Below, piece by piece: positions 1 to 13,834 of a stretch of DNA of 64,000 nucleotides (its first letter is position 1; every line of letters starts with the position of its first letter). The notes beneath the pieces are model-generated. The model ran no database searches, was not told the DNA's origin, and worked only from the letters and a program-made list of their open reading frames with translations. A program made the translations under genes and the position numbers. Source of the stretch: Ziziphus jujuba (lineage: Eukaryota > Streptophyta > Magnoliopsida > Rosales > Rhamnaceae); the NCBI RefSeq assembly GCF_031755915.1, contig NC_083379.1, positions 45,950,001-46,014,000 of the forward strand, given 5' to 3'.

Positions 1-373
1 ACTATAGTATACTTTACCTCTACATTATTTCTTTCTTATTTAATCACTAGTTTGATCATCACGATTTAACAGCTAAATTGTTTACATTTTCCTAGATCTT
101 ACAAAAGTATGAGATTTATTTCCAAACTAAACTTGTAGGTAGAGCGGTATTTCCTAAAATTGTAATAGGTAGTCGATTTCAGCATTTTAATGCAATTCAG
201 ATAAGAAAATTTGGATCATAATCCATGCATGAAAAAGGATGAGAACTTTTGGATGTTGGTCAATCGTTTTTTGAAAGGCCAGCCTAGTTCCTTTCTGTTA
301 ATCTACTGCAAATAAAGTGGTGCTGTGTAGGTAATTTTGGTATACATATGTACAAGAAATTGACTATTTGAGT
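1..373. other. left-edge intergenic DNA
   Basis: AT-rich sequence with no reading frame, repeat or RNA gene that I can recognise. It ends where the TRIM element begins. Confidence 0.5.
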
Positions 374-645
374 TGTCAAGTCCCACATCGGTTGGAAAGC
401 AAAACAAAACATGACTTATAAGCGTGTGAATACATTTCCCTTGCAGACGCATTTTAAACCCTTGAAGGCTGGGTTGTAAGAGGATTTCCCAGGCCCAAAG
501 AGGACAATATCTGCATGCAGGTGGTCTGGGCTGTCACAGATGGTATCAAAGCCGCTAGGCCCCCAAGGAGGGAGGATTGTCAAGTCCCACATCAGTTGGA
601 AAGGAGAATGAAGCATGGCTTATAAGCGTGGTATGGGCTGTCACA
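374..645 (+). mobile_element. TRIM-type LTR retroelement, left part
   Basis: This is a small non-coding LTR element. One LTR runs 374-538 (begins TGTCAAGTCCCACATCGG, ends CTGTCACA). It is followed after 2 bp by a primer-binding site at 541-553, TGGTATCAAAGCC, one base off the initiator-Met tRNA site TGGTATCAGAGCC. A very short internal stretch carries a purine tract at 565-575. A second LTR starts at 578 and ends at 645 but has lost its middle. A second, perfect primer-binding site follows at 648-660. The order LTR, PBS, PPT, LTR, PBS suggests tandem copies sharing an LTR. No protein is encoded, so movement would have depended on enzymes from other elements. The family name is not certain. 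Confidence 0.75.
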
Positions 646-647
646 GA

Positions 648-660
648 TGGTATCAGAGCC
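648..660 (+). other. TRIM primer-binding site (tRNA-iMet type)
   Basis: The sequence TGGTATCAGAGCC lies 2 bp after the TRIM LTR end CTGTCACA. It matches the usual plant initiator-Met tRNA primer site. The gypsy element inserted 2 bp further on, so its target duplication GCCGA overlaps the last three bases of this site. Confidence 0.75.
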
Positions 661-662
661 GA
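658..662. repeat. 5-bp target site duplication (left), GCCGA
   Basis: GCCGA directly precedes the left gypsy LTR. The same five bases directly follow the right LTR at 6555-6559. A 5-bp duplication is the normal result of LTR-retrotransposon integration, and it fixes both element boundaries. Confidence 0.85.
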
Positions 663-1791
663 TGATACGAACCTAGAACGACCTGCTCCTAAACCCGTAT
701 TATATTAGCCCGGATCTAATTATGTTCAAGTTCTAATGGTCACCTCAACCCCTAACCAACCTGTGATTAGAAACCTTGATATATAATGAAGACGCCACAA
801 TAGGTGATGGAAGGCCTATTGATAAGTCAAACTAAAACACTCATTCACTAATGGTGTTTTAGGTGTTCAAAAGAACAAAGAGAATTCAATCTCACAAATA
901 CTTTTCTGTATAAAATTCAAACTTCCTCCTTATTGAAAAATAAGTCTTTAAATAGGCTACAAAGCCACGAAATAAAACCCTAAAAACAAAGGAAAAACTG
1001 GCCATACAAACTAGTTTCCTATGGTGGCCGAAATTCTCACTCCTTTCCTAATCTAATTTGGATTAATAAATTCCTTTATTTTGAATTAGGAATTAATTAA
1101 TTTACAATGAAAATAATAAAATAATAAATTTCCTAAACTTATTGTTCCAGAAAATAAATAAATAAAAACTAAAAGTAATGGTAATTTCCTAAAACAAAAA
1201 GTAGAATCAAATTAGGAAACTATAATACTAGCTTTTTAACTAAGTTTACTTTGACCAATATTTGACCAAATTGAGCTCCAAATCAGCTTCAATATACTTT
1301 TTAGGATGCCAAATAATCTGAATATGAAGTCCCACACGTTTCCCATGCTTGGAAGAGGAAGAAAAAGCCAACTCAGCAAAATACAGTAAAGCCAGCACAA
1401 AATACAGTAAAAAATAGGCCAAATTTGAAGCTGTCCATACAACCCCTTTTTGAATGCCTTTGAAGCTGGCTTGACTTGATTCCGTATCCTCTTAGACATA
1501 TGTATTTAATCCATAAATATTTTGAACCATTTCATGCTGCCCATTGTCCATATTTGCACAAAAACTGCTATCCGGGTCCGTATCGGCTTTCACCACTTGG
1601 ACGCTTAGAATAGGCTTTGTATCTTCAAGTATGGACAAGCTCTTTTGAGATTGATTACCCCCTATATAAATGCTCCCAATTTGTCCTTAAATCTCTTAAT
1701 TTGAGCTCTTGTGATTGGCCTAGTCTTCGTCCGTGTTGGGTTAACACCCCAGCGGGTTATCGGTTGAGCAGGCTCGAGCGAAATCACATCA
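663..1791 (-). repeat. 3' LTR of the gypsy element (left copy)
   Basis: This repeat matches 5426-6554 over its full 1129 bp. On the plus strand it starts TGATACGAACC and ends CACATCA, giving the TG...CA ends expected of an LTR. On the minus strand the purine tract lies directly before it. It encodes the last part of the pol reading frame and a further hydrophobic frame at 1236-1499. Confidence 0.88.
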
Positions 1792-2300
1792 TTCCCCTCC
1801 TCTTGAAAAGGATTTGTCCTCAAATCTAGATCATCACCTGCAACAAAAGGAGATAACTCAACAACATTAAATGTGGCACTAACACTATACTCACCTATTA
1901 AATCAAGTTTGTAGGTATTCTCATTGATCCTTTCCAAAACTTGAAAATATCCATCTTCTCGCGGCATAAACTTGGACTTTCTTTGTTCGGGAATCCTCTC
2001 CTTCCTTGGTTGAAACCAAAACCAATCTCCTGGGTCAAATACTATCACAACAAATACTAGAAATACAAGTTCATCAAACTTTTTAATATTAGCAAATAAT
2101 CTTTCCCAAATTTTCAAATTTCCATTAAGTAAATCTTTTAACAATGAAGATAAAGTTCTATGCAACAAAAACATCTTTAAATAAGTATCTTTAAAATTCA
2201 TGACTAGCAATGATTTCTTACTCAAAATTACTTTATTAGCTTCACCAAAATTAAGATAAAAAAAAAAATTTCCTTTCTTTCCTTTCTTTTCCTTTCTCAC
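1662..2300 (-). pseudogene. gypsy pol remnant: pre-RT linker fused to integrase C-terminus
   Basis: The N-terminal part resembles the linker between protease and reverse transcriptase (residues around KSLLVMNFKDTYL). After a junction near residue 85 the frame carries the integrase C-terminal core (GDWFWFQPRKERIPEQ, then SKFMPREDGYFQVLERIN, then YKLDLIGEY). The next motif, LRTNPFQEEGNDV, is encoded by the polypurine tract itself, and the frame then continues about 130 bp into the LTR. Some 3 kb of RT, RNase H and integrase core is missing. The deletion is close to in-frame, which is unusual for random decay. The upstream Met is probably not a real start. Confidence 0.75.
1792..1804 (-). other. 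gypsy polypurine tract
   Basis: The minus strand reads AAGAGGAGGGGAA immediately before the LTR start TGATGTG. This is the plus-strand priming site of reverse transcription. It doubles as coding sequence for QEEGN near the integrase C-terminus. Confidence 0.8.
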
Positions 2301-2376
2301 TCACGGGTTCATTGGATTTTGCATCACTCTCGTCTTTTGCTCCAATTTTCTTACTCTCGGATTTCTTTAAATTTTT

Positions 2377-3105
2377 TCACTCAACCTGGGTTTTAGAGGA
2401 CTTACCTTGGACAGCAAGCTCACCTTTCCCCTCTTGAATGGATGGTGGAACCTTTGGTACCATACTAGCCTTCTCTTTGAGCCTCTCAGCTTCCCTCATT
2501 TGTTGCATTTGAAGTTGATCGCTAAATACTTCCTTTAAAGTTAATGGCTCTAGCTTAAACTTTTTCCCTTCAAATTTAAATACAATGCTATTCTCTCTAC
2601 CATAATGGATAGCATCTCTATCAAATTTCCATGGCCTACCCAAGAAAATATGACCCACATGCATAGGAACAACATTACACAATACAACATCCACATATGT
2701 ATCAATGCTGAATTTTACTTTGCCTTGTTTATTTAGTTTTATCTCACCACTATAATTTAGCCATTGTAATCTATATGGTTCTGGATTTTTAATAGTTGTT
2801 AAGCCTAATTTATCAACTACCATGCTACTAATTACATTTGCACAACTTCCACTATCTATAATCATACTACATATGTTACCTTGAATTTCGCATCGACTGT
2901 GGAAGATGTTTTCTCTTTGAATTTGTTCCTCATCTTTGTATATAGTAAGGACCCTCCTTGCAACCAAGCTCAAGTCATCCCTTGAAGGTTGGAGTGTTTC
3001 GGGTTCCTCATGCTCATCATCTCCGACTTCTCCATCTTCAATTTCAGTTTCAGCATCACTTTCTTCACTTTCGAATTCTAGTTCGCCATTACCTTTCAAC
3101 ACCAT
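2377..3105 (-). pseudogene. gypsy retropepsin-like aspartic protease region
   Basis: This 242-residue frame would be the protease part of Gag-Pol. It begins just after the gag zinc knuckle with an acidic linker rich in Glu and Asp. It then carries the retropepsin core: IIDSGSCANVIS holds the catalytic Asp in a DSGS motif, followed by VVDKLGL and later HVGHIFLGRPW, the usual flap and second motif of plant gypsy proteases. It ends in a charged tail (LKEKASMVPK). The catalytic triad region is intact here, although gag in front of it is interrupted, so it could only be expressed as an isolated fragment. Confidence 0.8.
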
Positions 3106-3141
3106 AATCCTCCTATTCGGGCATTGGCTAGCGATGTTTCC

Positions 3142-4258
3142 TCATCCCTGGCACTTAAAACACACAATTTCATGAGTTTTAGAAGGCTTAGGATCATATT
3201 CACCTTCACTTTTGTGTGCTTGGACAGATTCGGTTCTAGTCTCTCTCCTTGGCCGATTTGAACTTTCTTCTCCCACTTTTGGCTTTGGGTTGTTTTCAAA
3301 GGTAGGATTGTTTCTCCAGCCACTTGGAATTGATCTTCCGCTGTTGGAAACTCCTCCAAACCGTGAGCCTACACCCCTCCTCTTGAATTGATGCTCCAAT
3401 TTAATAGCCACATGCAACATCTCCTCCAATTTTCCACATATTGTTGCAATTCTAGTTGGTTGGCTATCTCACGATTCAAACCACCAAGAAATCTTGCCAT
3501 GGTTGCTTCTCTATCCTCATTCATGTTTAACCTCATCATAAGCATCTCCATCTCCTTATAATAATCCTCCACGGACATACTTCCTTGAGATAGGGATTGA
3601 AGCCTTTGATGCAGCAACCTATGATAATGTGATGGTATGAACCGCTTCCTCATGGCTCCTTTCATTTGGCGCCATGTAGTGATCAAGTCATCACCAACTC
3701 TCCTTCGGGTGTTTTGCTCATTTGTCCACCATTAGAATGCATAATGGCCAAACTCCATTGCTGCCAACTTCACCTTCTTACCCTCCAAATAATTATGGCA
3801 ATCGAATATCATCTCCATCTTTTCTTCCCACTCCAAATATGCCTCAGGATCACTTTTTCCCATGAATGGTGGGATGTTGATCTTGATATTGCTAAGATCA
3901 TCATCTTCATTCCTTGCTCGTCTCCCATGGATTATCCTTTCTTAAGGTTCAAAAATTTCATCAAACCCTTCATCCAAGTCATCTCCATAGTTACTTCCTC
4001 TGAATTCCTCTCTTAGTCGCCCTCGGCCTCCTCGACCTCGACCTCCATGAGCATCTAACCTTATATTGGGCACTCCTTGGATATTTCTAACCTGTCCATC
4101 TTTTGATTTAAATGGTCAAATTGGGCATTTATCCGCTGTAATTGCTCCAATATAGCCCTCATGTCTGTTTGCTCACCACTCCCCGTAGCTCGGAAATCAC
4201 CTTTAAATCCTACGGACTCCTCTTCATTAATTCTCAAAGGTGGATCTCCTCTTCTCAC
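3142..4258 (-). pseudogene. gypsy gag, broken by stops and frameshifts
   Basis: This capsid polyprotein is spread over several frames. The N-terminus (from 4258) has a short coiled-coil-like stretch, ILEQLQRINAQFDHLNQKMD. The capsid region follows with IPPFMGKSDPEAYLEWEEKM, typical of plant gypsy Gag, and then TTWRQMKGAMRKRF and LSQGSMSVEDYYKEMEML at 3686-3369. A basic linker leads to the zinc knuckle near 3110-3150. The knuckle reads CFKCQG, stop, GNIASQC: the usual Arg codon CGA has become TGA, and the His of the CCHC box is Asn. Both changes would abolish function. Confidence 0.8.
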
Positions 4259-5410
4259 CCGTCAATCTGCCATGTTAGTATAAATAATCCGAAATAAAAT
4301 AAATTCTCACCAAAAGGCACTCCCTCATGTGTTTCACTCAATCAAGATCTCGACACTCGTGTTTTCACACTAGTTTCGGCTTTTACCCTCTTTTAAGCTC
4401 ACACACTCTTGCTTTTTTCCACTCAATGAATTATCTCAAAGTTCTAATTAAAACACCCAAAAAACAGCAATTATATCACAAGTATGTTTTAATTAAACTT
4501 ATCAACAAAACAGTGGAAAAAAGTAGGCAATACCGAAAGAATTCAACAAGACCTAGTTTTCGACTTTTCTAGGCAAAATAAAGCAAATTAAGGAGAAATC
4601 TTTGAAATTTTTAAGAACTGGAACAGAAGGTAAGAGATTAAGGATTCAAGAATAAAATTTAGGAAAAAGAATTTCAAACTCAAACAAGAATCAAATTGAA
4701 CAAAAATATAGAATAGTGTTGGTTGTTGTTCTTGTAATTCAAGTTTTGTATCAAATCCTTTAACTAATTTTAATCCAATAATTAAGCACCCAAAATTCCA
4801 AATATCCAGCAGCAAAAATAATTCTCCAGCAACTCCAAATATGTAACAAATAGTCAACAATGCAGCAGTTCAAGGAAATTTCCAGCAAACACCAAATTCA
4901 ACAAACCCATTTTTTTTTTTTAATTTGGCTTTTTCTTCTTCTTCTTCTTTTTTTTTTTTCACTCACAGAAAATAAATCAACTGCAGTAGCAAAGATCAAC
5001 ACCAAAAATTGCAATTCCACCCCAAAAATCCACCAAACCCGTGGCCTCCAACAAAAACAAAAGTGCAGGTTTTTTTTTTTTTTAAATATGTTGCCACAAA
5101 CCCTTCTTTTTTTTTCTTTTTCTTTTTTTGAATATATGGATGCAAATATTTAAGACTAAAACAGCAAAGAAAAATCAACAAAAACCAAAATTAACAAGAA
5201 CAATGATGAAAAACAACCAACAAAGTAGGAAACAAAAATACGATAAAACTAGGAAATCCTAATTCAACTAGGAATGAATTTTTTTTTTTTTTTTTTTTAA
5301 GATGCAGAAGGTGTATGATGATAGAAGCAACCTTAACCTAATGCTAAAATTGTAGAATAACACAAAAACAAATAAAGCAAATAAAGATAGATCAAACCTG
5401 AATAAATTTT

Positions 5411-5423
5411 GGCTCTGATACCA
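5411..5423 (-). other. gypsy primer-binding site
   Basis: On the minus strand TGGTATCAGAGCC begins 2 bp after the end of the right LTR. It is complementary to the 3' end of initiator-Met tRNA, the same primer type as the TRIM element that hosts this insertion. Confidence 0.85.
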
Positions 5424-5425
5424 AA

Positions 5426-6554
5426 TGATACGAACCTAGGACGACCTGCTCCTAAACCCGTATTATATTAGTCCGGATCTAATTATCTTCAAGTTCTAAT
5501 GGTCACCTCAACCCCTAACCAACCTGTGATTAGAAACCTTGGTATATAATGAAGACGCCACAATAGGTGATGGAAGGCCTATTGATAAGTCAAACTAAAA
5601 CACTCATTCACTAATGGTGTTTTAGGTGTTCAAAAGAACAAAGAGAATTCAATCTCATAAATAATTTTCTGTATAAAATTCAAAATTCCTCCTTATTGAA
5701 AAATAAGCCTTTAAATAGGCTACAAATCCATGAAATAAAACCCTAAAAACAAAGGGAAAACCGGCCATACAAAGTAGTTTCCTATGGTGGCCAAAATTCT
5801 CACTCCTTTCCTAATCTAATTTGGATTAATTAATTCTTTTATTTTGAATTAGGAATTAATTAATTTACAATGAAAATAATAAAATAATAACTTTCCTAAA
5901 CTTATTGTTCCAGAAAATAAATAAATAAAAACTAAAAGTAATGGTAATTTCCTAAAACAAAAAGTAGAATCAAATTAGGAAACTATAATACTAGTTTTTT
6001 GACTAAGTTGACTTTAACTAATCTTTGACCAAATTGAGCTCCAAATCAGCTTCAATATACATTGTAGGATGCCAAATAATCTGCATATGAAGTCCCACAC
6101 GTTGCCCATGCTTAGAAGAGGAAGAAAAAGCCAACTCAGCAAAATACAATAAAGCCAGCACAAAATACAGTAAAAAACAGGCCAAATTTGAAGCTGTCCG
6201 TACAACCCCTTTTTGAATGCCTTTGAAGCTGGCTTGACTTGATTCCATATCCTCTTAGACATATGTATTGAATCCATAAATAGTTTCAACCATTTCATGC
6301 TGCCTGTTGTCCATATTTACACAAAAACTGCTACCCGGGTCCGTATTGGCTTCCACTACTTGGACGCTTAGAATAGGCTTTGTATCTTCAAGTATGGACA
6401 AGCTCTGTTGAAATTGATTACCCCCTGTATAAATGCTCCCAAGTTGTCCTTAAATCTCTTAATTTGAGCTCTTGTGATTGGCCTAGTCTTCATCCGTATC
6501 AGGTCAGCATCCCAACGGGTTATCGGTTGAGCGGGCTCAAGCGAAATCACATTG
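5426..6554 (-). repeat. 5' LTR of the gypsy element (right copy)
   Basis: Partner of the left LTR with the same length, 1129 bp. Its outer end reads CACATTG where the left copy has CACATCA, so the terminal dinucleotide has changed from CA to TG. GCCGA follows directly. It contains the frame at 6014-6298, which is conserved with 1236-1499 in the other LTR. Confidence 0.88.
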
Positions 6555-6665
6555 GCCGAGGCCGGGGCCAGATCAGTGTGCCAGCGTCCCCATGGATACA
6601 TTTCCCGTTTTAAACACTTGAGAGCTGGGTTGTAAAAGGATTTCCCAAGTCCACAATATCGGTAG
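6555..6665 (+). mobile_element. TRIM element, right part, split off by the gypsy insertion
   Basis: The right copy of the target duplication (6555-6559) is followed by a GC-rich stretch, GGCCGGGGCCAGATCAGTG, of the type found in the short internal region of these TRIM elements. From about 6593 the sequence matches the second half of the LTR at 430-515 (ATACATTTCCC, then GCTGGGTTGTAA, GGATTTCCCA and ACAATATC). Together with 374-662 it is the interrupted host element. Confidence 0.7.
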
Positions 6666-8004
6666 GATTACATGTATAATTGGGTGCCAACCAATTATAA
6701 TAATAAAAATAATACTTCATTCAAATAAAATGTTATTTTCTAATATGCCGTTAGTGTAATAGCAATATATATGCGTAACAAGTAATTTTCAAAATTATAT
6801 AATAAATTGTTAATTTGGTCATTCAATTAAAAGCATTTTGGTTCTATAAGTCTTCTGCAGGACTTGAAAATTAAGAGGGGCAAAATAATAATAATAATAA
6901 TACAAGAGAGAAGAAAAGCAGAGGAGATTTCTTCATCTTCTCTCCCACCCTCCCTTCCTGATACTTCTCTACTTCGCCATACCATCTCATCCTGTTCTCC
7001 ATTTGAAGCTGATATAAAACTTCCAAACACTAAAAAATTTTCTGCCTGTATTCTAGCATCTGCTAATTCATGCCTTAAAATTGCACCACTTAATTCTAAA
7101 AAATATGTGCTTTGTGCCGCTGTGTTAACAGGATTGTGTATGAAAGTTTTATCTGATTCCATCTTTGAATGTACTCTAGGATGTGCTAATACCGACATCA
7201 CCACCAATCTTGAGTTCAGTAATTAGACTTTTTCGTCTCTCTCTGTCCCTCAATACGTTCAAATATTGAATCGTATGGTTGAATTCCTCTGTTGTGATTA
7301 GTTAATTTCTCCCTATTTAGCCTATGAATCTTTTCAAAAACTAAGCATTTTCTTCATCAATTCCTATCATGTTCTAATTCTTTTAAACGAAGCGGGGGGA
7401 AAAAAAAATTGACTACATTGCCTTTATTTTCTTTCTTTTGATGGAGTACCTAATTATGTACTGTTGAATTAAGTAAATCATGTTTTCAGGTATACATTCT
7501 TAGCTTAATTTGATGATATTGTAATTTGTAACAGAATGCCGAAAGAGTGGAAGGCTATTTGGGAACGTGCGAACAAGAACTATTATCATCAACTATTATT
7601 CAGTAATTGTTTTGTATTACTTGTTGCAACAAATTATGAAACTAAACATAGTGCTATTTATGTACTTCAATATACATGTACATGTATAAAGAAAACCGAT
7701 GCTACTCCTTTCACTTTTGGGACAAAATATTATTAGTCTTGTCCACTTGCTACAACAATTACAATAGGAAATATTTTTAGCATGCTTTAATTTAGTCCAA
7801 CTTATTTGCTTTGAAAAATAAAGATTTAAGGAAAACACACAAAATATACATGTAGCACTATTTGTTTCTTCAAATCTTAGTTGAAGGTTATTGTATTTGA
7901 TTAAGTACAATTAAAAGTTACTTGTCATTGTTTGTACAGTTTTTCTTCTTATGATCAGTCTGTCCACGTAAATATTATTAAACTAAAATAATAACATGCA
8001 AAAA
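6666..8004. other. intergenic DNA with an unresolved reading frame
   Basis: A 126-residue minus-strand frame (6827-7207) and a 120-residue plus-strand frame (6864-7226) overlap almost fully. The minus frame looks slightly more protein-like (LELSGAILRHELADARIQ) but I recognise no family, and no splice partners are convincing. The rest is AT-rich. I would not call a gene here. Confidence 0.35.
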
Positions 8005-8222
8005 TCACCAACTAAGCGCACCGTATAAGAAGGGCAGCAAACAATCAACCTGAGGATTTGAGTCCGCAGAGCTTCCTTGATCATTTGGGCAAAATGAAGA
8101 TGAAGTTTTAAAATCTGAACCGGCAGAAGATGTTATTTTGACATGTTCCACCATGACATTGGTGCAACCAAAAACTCCATTGCAGTTCAGTTGAATTGCT
8201 TTCTCTATCGTTGGATGTCACA
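8005..8222 (-). pseudogene. polygalacturonase-like exon fragment
   Basis: From about 8218 down to a stop at 8005-8007 the minus strand reads about 70 codons without interruption. The reading includes AIQLNCNGVFGCTNVMVEHV and then ITSSAGSDFKTSSSFC. This resembles the last right-handed beta-helix turns and C-terminal end of plant polygalacturonases (glycoside hydrolase 28), where an LNCS-x-x-x-PCTNIVLENV pattern recurs. A stop codon lies just upstream of it, and I found no other exons nearby. It is best read as a gene relic. The assignment rests on pattern memory only. Confidence 0.4.
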
Positions 8223-8510
8223 GTACATCGCTTACGTTAGCTGCTGAGCTCTTCACATTTTAATTTTGTCATCCAAAATATACAATTATCATTGATTAGC
8301 AAAATTACATTTCTATGTTTATTAATAATCATAAAACTATTTTCCTATTACTCACCTAATTATCACGACAATACTGATGGATCAGGACAATAAAACTGGT
8401 CAATGATGATTGGATTTTCAGTACCAATCAGAGTTATGTTCTGTTATGTGATTTTCTTTGCATATCCGACCCTCTCTACACAATATATGTATATATATAT
8501 ATATATAGGA

Positions 8511-8630
8511 AAATTTTATAATGCGAATGGTCCGCATACGGATCTATAGTATTAATGATAATTTTTGAAAAAACAGTTGTCAATATTACAGATATACGTC
8601 TATACATGCGAATTGTCCGTACCTTAAATT
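8511..8630. mobile_element. short fold-back (MITE-like) element
   Basis: The two halves are imperfect inverted repeats meeting at ATTTTTGAAAAAA (8560-8572). The outer parts read GCGAATGGTCCGCATACGG on the left and, in reverse complement, GGTACGGACAATTCGCATG on the right. There is no coding content. Confidence 0.5.
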
Positions 8631-9242
8631 ACATATATACTATATATATATATAGTCAATGTTCTAAAATGCCCACTTAGGCAGAGAAAACGCCTCGTTC
8701 TTAGAGCAAAGCTTTTTAATGCACGTTCAATTTTTATTTTTATTTTTATTTTTGGTCTTTGTTATTACTTTTTTTTTTTTTTTAGAGATATCTATTTTTA
8801 TTTTTATCTTTGAAAAACTAATTGTTTTCTACAAACTTCTTTAAATTATAGTAGCATTTTGTTGTACTTTTATTAATTTTTTTTATTTAAAATTGTTTGT
8901 ATTTTGCACTTAAATTATATAGAATTACACTTTACACCACCTAATATTTTGCTCCAGAAATGGAAAAGGATGCATCGGTTAAAAAAAAAAAAAAAGTGAG
9001 ACTTAAAGCACAAAAATGCTAAAAAAAGATTTAAAATGCAAAATATCAAAGCATGTATAAATTACAATACATTGGTATCAATATTGCTTATAAAAGTGAA
9101 AATAAAATAAAATAAATCCTTCTCTTGACGTGTAAAAGATATTAACCGGTGCTAGCTGAGAAAATTTTTAGACTTTCAGTTCAAAAGGAACTTAACCGAG
9201 CTAAACTTGAGCTGTATGAGACCTAACCAAGCCAAACTTTAA

Positions 9243-9561
9243 GCAAGGAATTTCAAATTTTAGCAAGCTTGCTTGAAGCAAGCTTTTTATTATTCCAAAG
9301 CCATGCGAGCATAATTGCTCATTTAGGCCCCTAGCAACTCTTCCTTCAAAAACCAGGATGTTTTGATATGGAAAATACAAGTAATATTTCGGATGAAAAA
9401 AAAAAAATTCTGATAAAAAGCAGGGAATTTCAAATTTTAGCAAGCTTGCTTGCAAGCTTTTTATCATTCCAAAGCTATGCGAGCATAATTGCTCATTTAG
9501 GCCCCTAGCAACTCTTCCTTCAAAAACCAGGAAGGTTTTGATATGAAAAATACAAGTAATA
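9243..9561. repeat. two-copy tandem duplication, period 178 bp
   Basis: GGAATTTCAAATTTTAGCAA, the GAGCATAATTGCTCATTTAG stretch and AACTCTTCCTTCAAAAACC occur at 9243-9385 and again at 9421-9561. The copies differ by a few substitutions and small indels. The repeat sits just beyond the 3' end of the helicase gene. Confidence 0.85.
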
Positions 9562-9947
9562 ATTGTGATAAAAAGAAATATCAGAGTGGTATAGAACCGA
9601 TACTAGCTCAGAACTTCTAGCATACCCAATTAAGGATATTCAGAACATAGCTGCTCGATGTTATTCTGCTGATAGAACTCGTATAAATAGCTGAAAAGAA
9701 AAAATGAAAGCCAAAAATAGTTACAAACTGATACTGCATTCTACATTTTGGTTGGGAAGTTTAAATACTCTGTTTATAATAATATCCTACATTACGAAAC
9801 ACTGCTAATAACTAAAACTTGCTGCCACCAAGATCAAATGCCCATTGCAAAGCTTTGAATTAGCCATTAGCTTCCTCGTTGATGAAACAAATGCAAATTC
9901 CAATGCTGTGAATTAGACATAAGCTTCCTCGTTGATGAAATGGCACA
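9562..9947 (-). other. probable 3' UTR of the helicase gene
   Basis: No coding sequence. It contains an imperfect duplication of about 55 bp (9860-9890 and 9912-9945, shared core AGCTTCCTCGTTGATGAAA). The helicase transcript should end in this stretch. Confidence 0.45.

Positions 9948-13834
<3,887 letters not shown>

Larger units (their letters stand above)
663..6554 (-). mobile_element. Ty3/gypsy LTR retrotransposon, internally deleted
   Basis: The element is bounded by two 1129-bp direct repeats (663-1791 and 5426-6554) and by the duplication GCCGA. It reads on the minus strand: right LTR, PBS at 5411-5423, gag, aspartic protease, a short linker, integrase C-terminus, PPT at 1792-1804, left LTR. 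Reverse transcriptase, RNase H and most of integrase are missing: the reading passes from the pre-RT linker straight into the integrase tail within about 250 bp. Gag is also broken by stops and frameshifts, so the copy cannot move by itself. The first 133 bp of the LTRs differ at about 4 positions, which suggests a fairly old insertion. The integrase tail running through the PPT into the LTR is typical of some plant chromovirus lineages, but the lineage is not proven. Confidence 0.9.

Noticed and set aside
374..645. Cassandra-type TRIM carrying 5S rRNA sequence
   Set aside because: I found no 5S-like internal promoter boxes in the LTRs, so this common TRIM family does not fit.
6827..7226. Two overlapping 120-126-residue frames on opposite strands
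   Set aside because: No family pattern, no convincing splice partners, and each is the shadow of the other. Kept only as an unresolved note.
7536..7736. 66-residue plus-strand frame after a possible splice acceptor
   Set aside because: No recognisable protein pattern and no upstream exon.
9201..9467. 88-residue minus-strand frame
   Set aside because: It lies across the tandem duplication and repeats itself, so the open frame is a by-product of the repeat.
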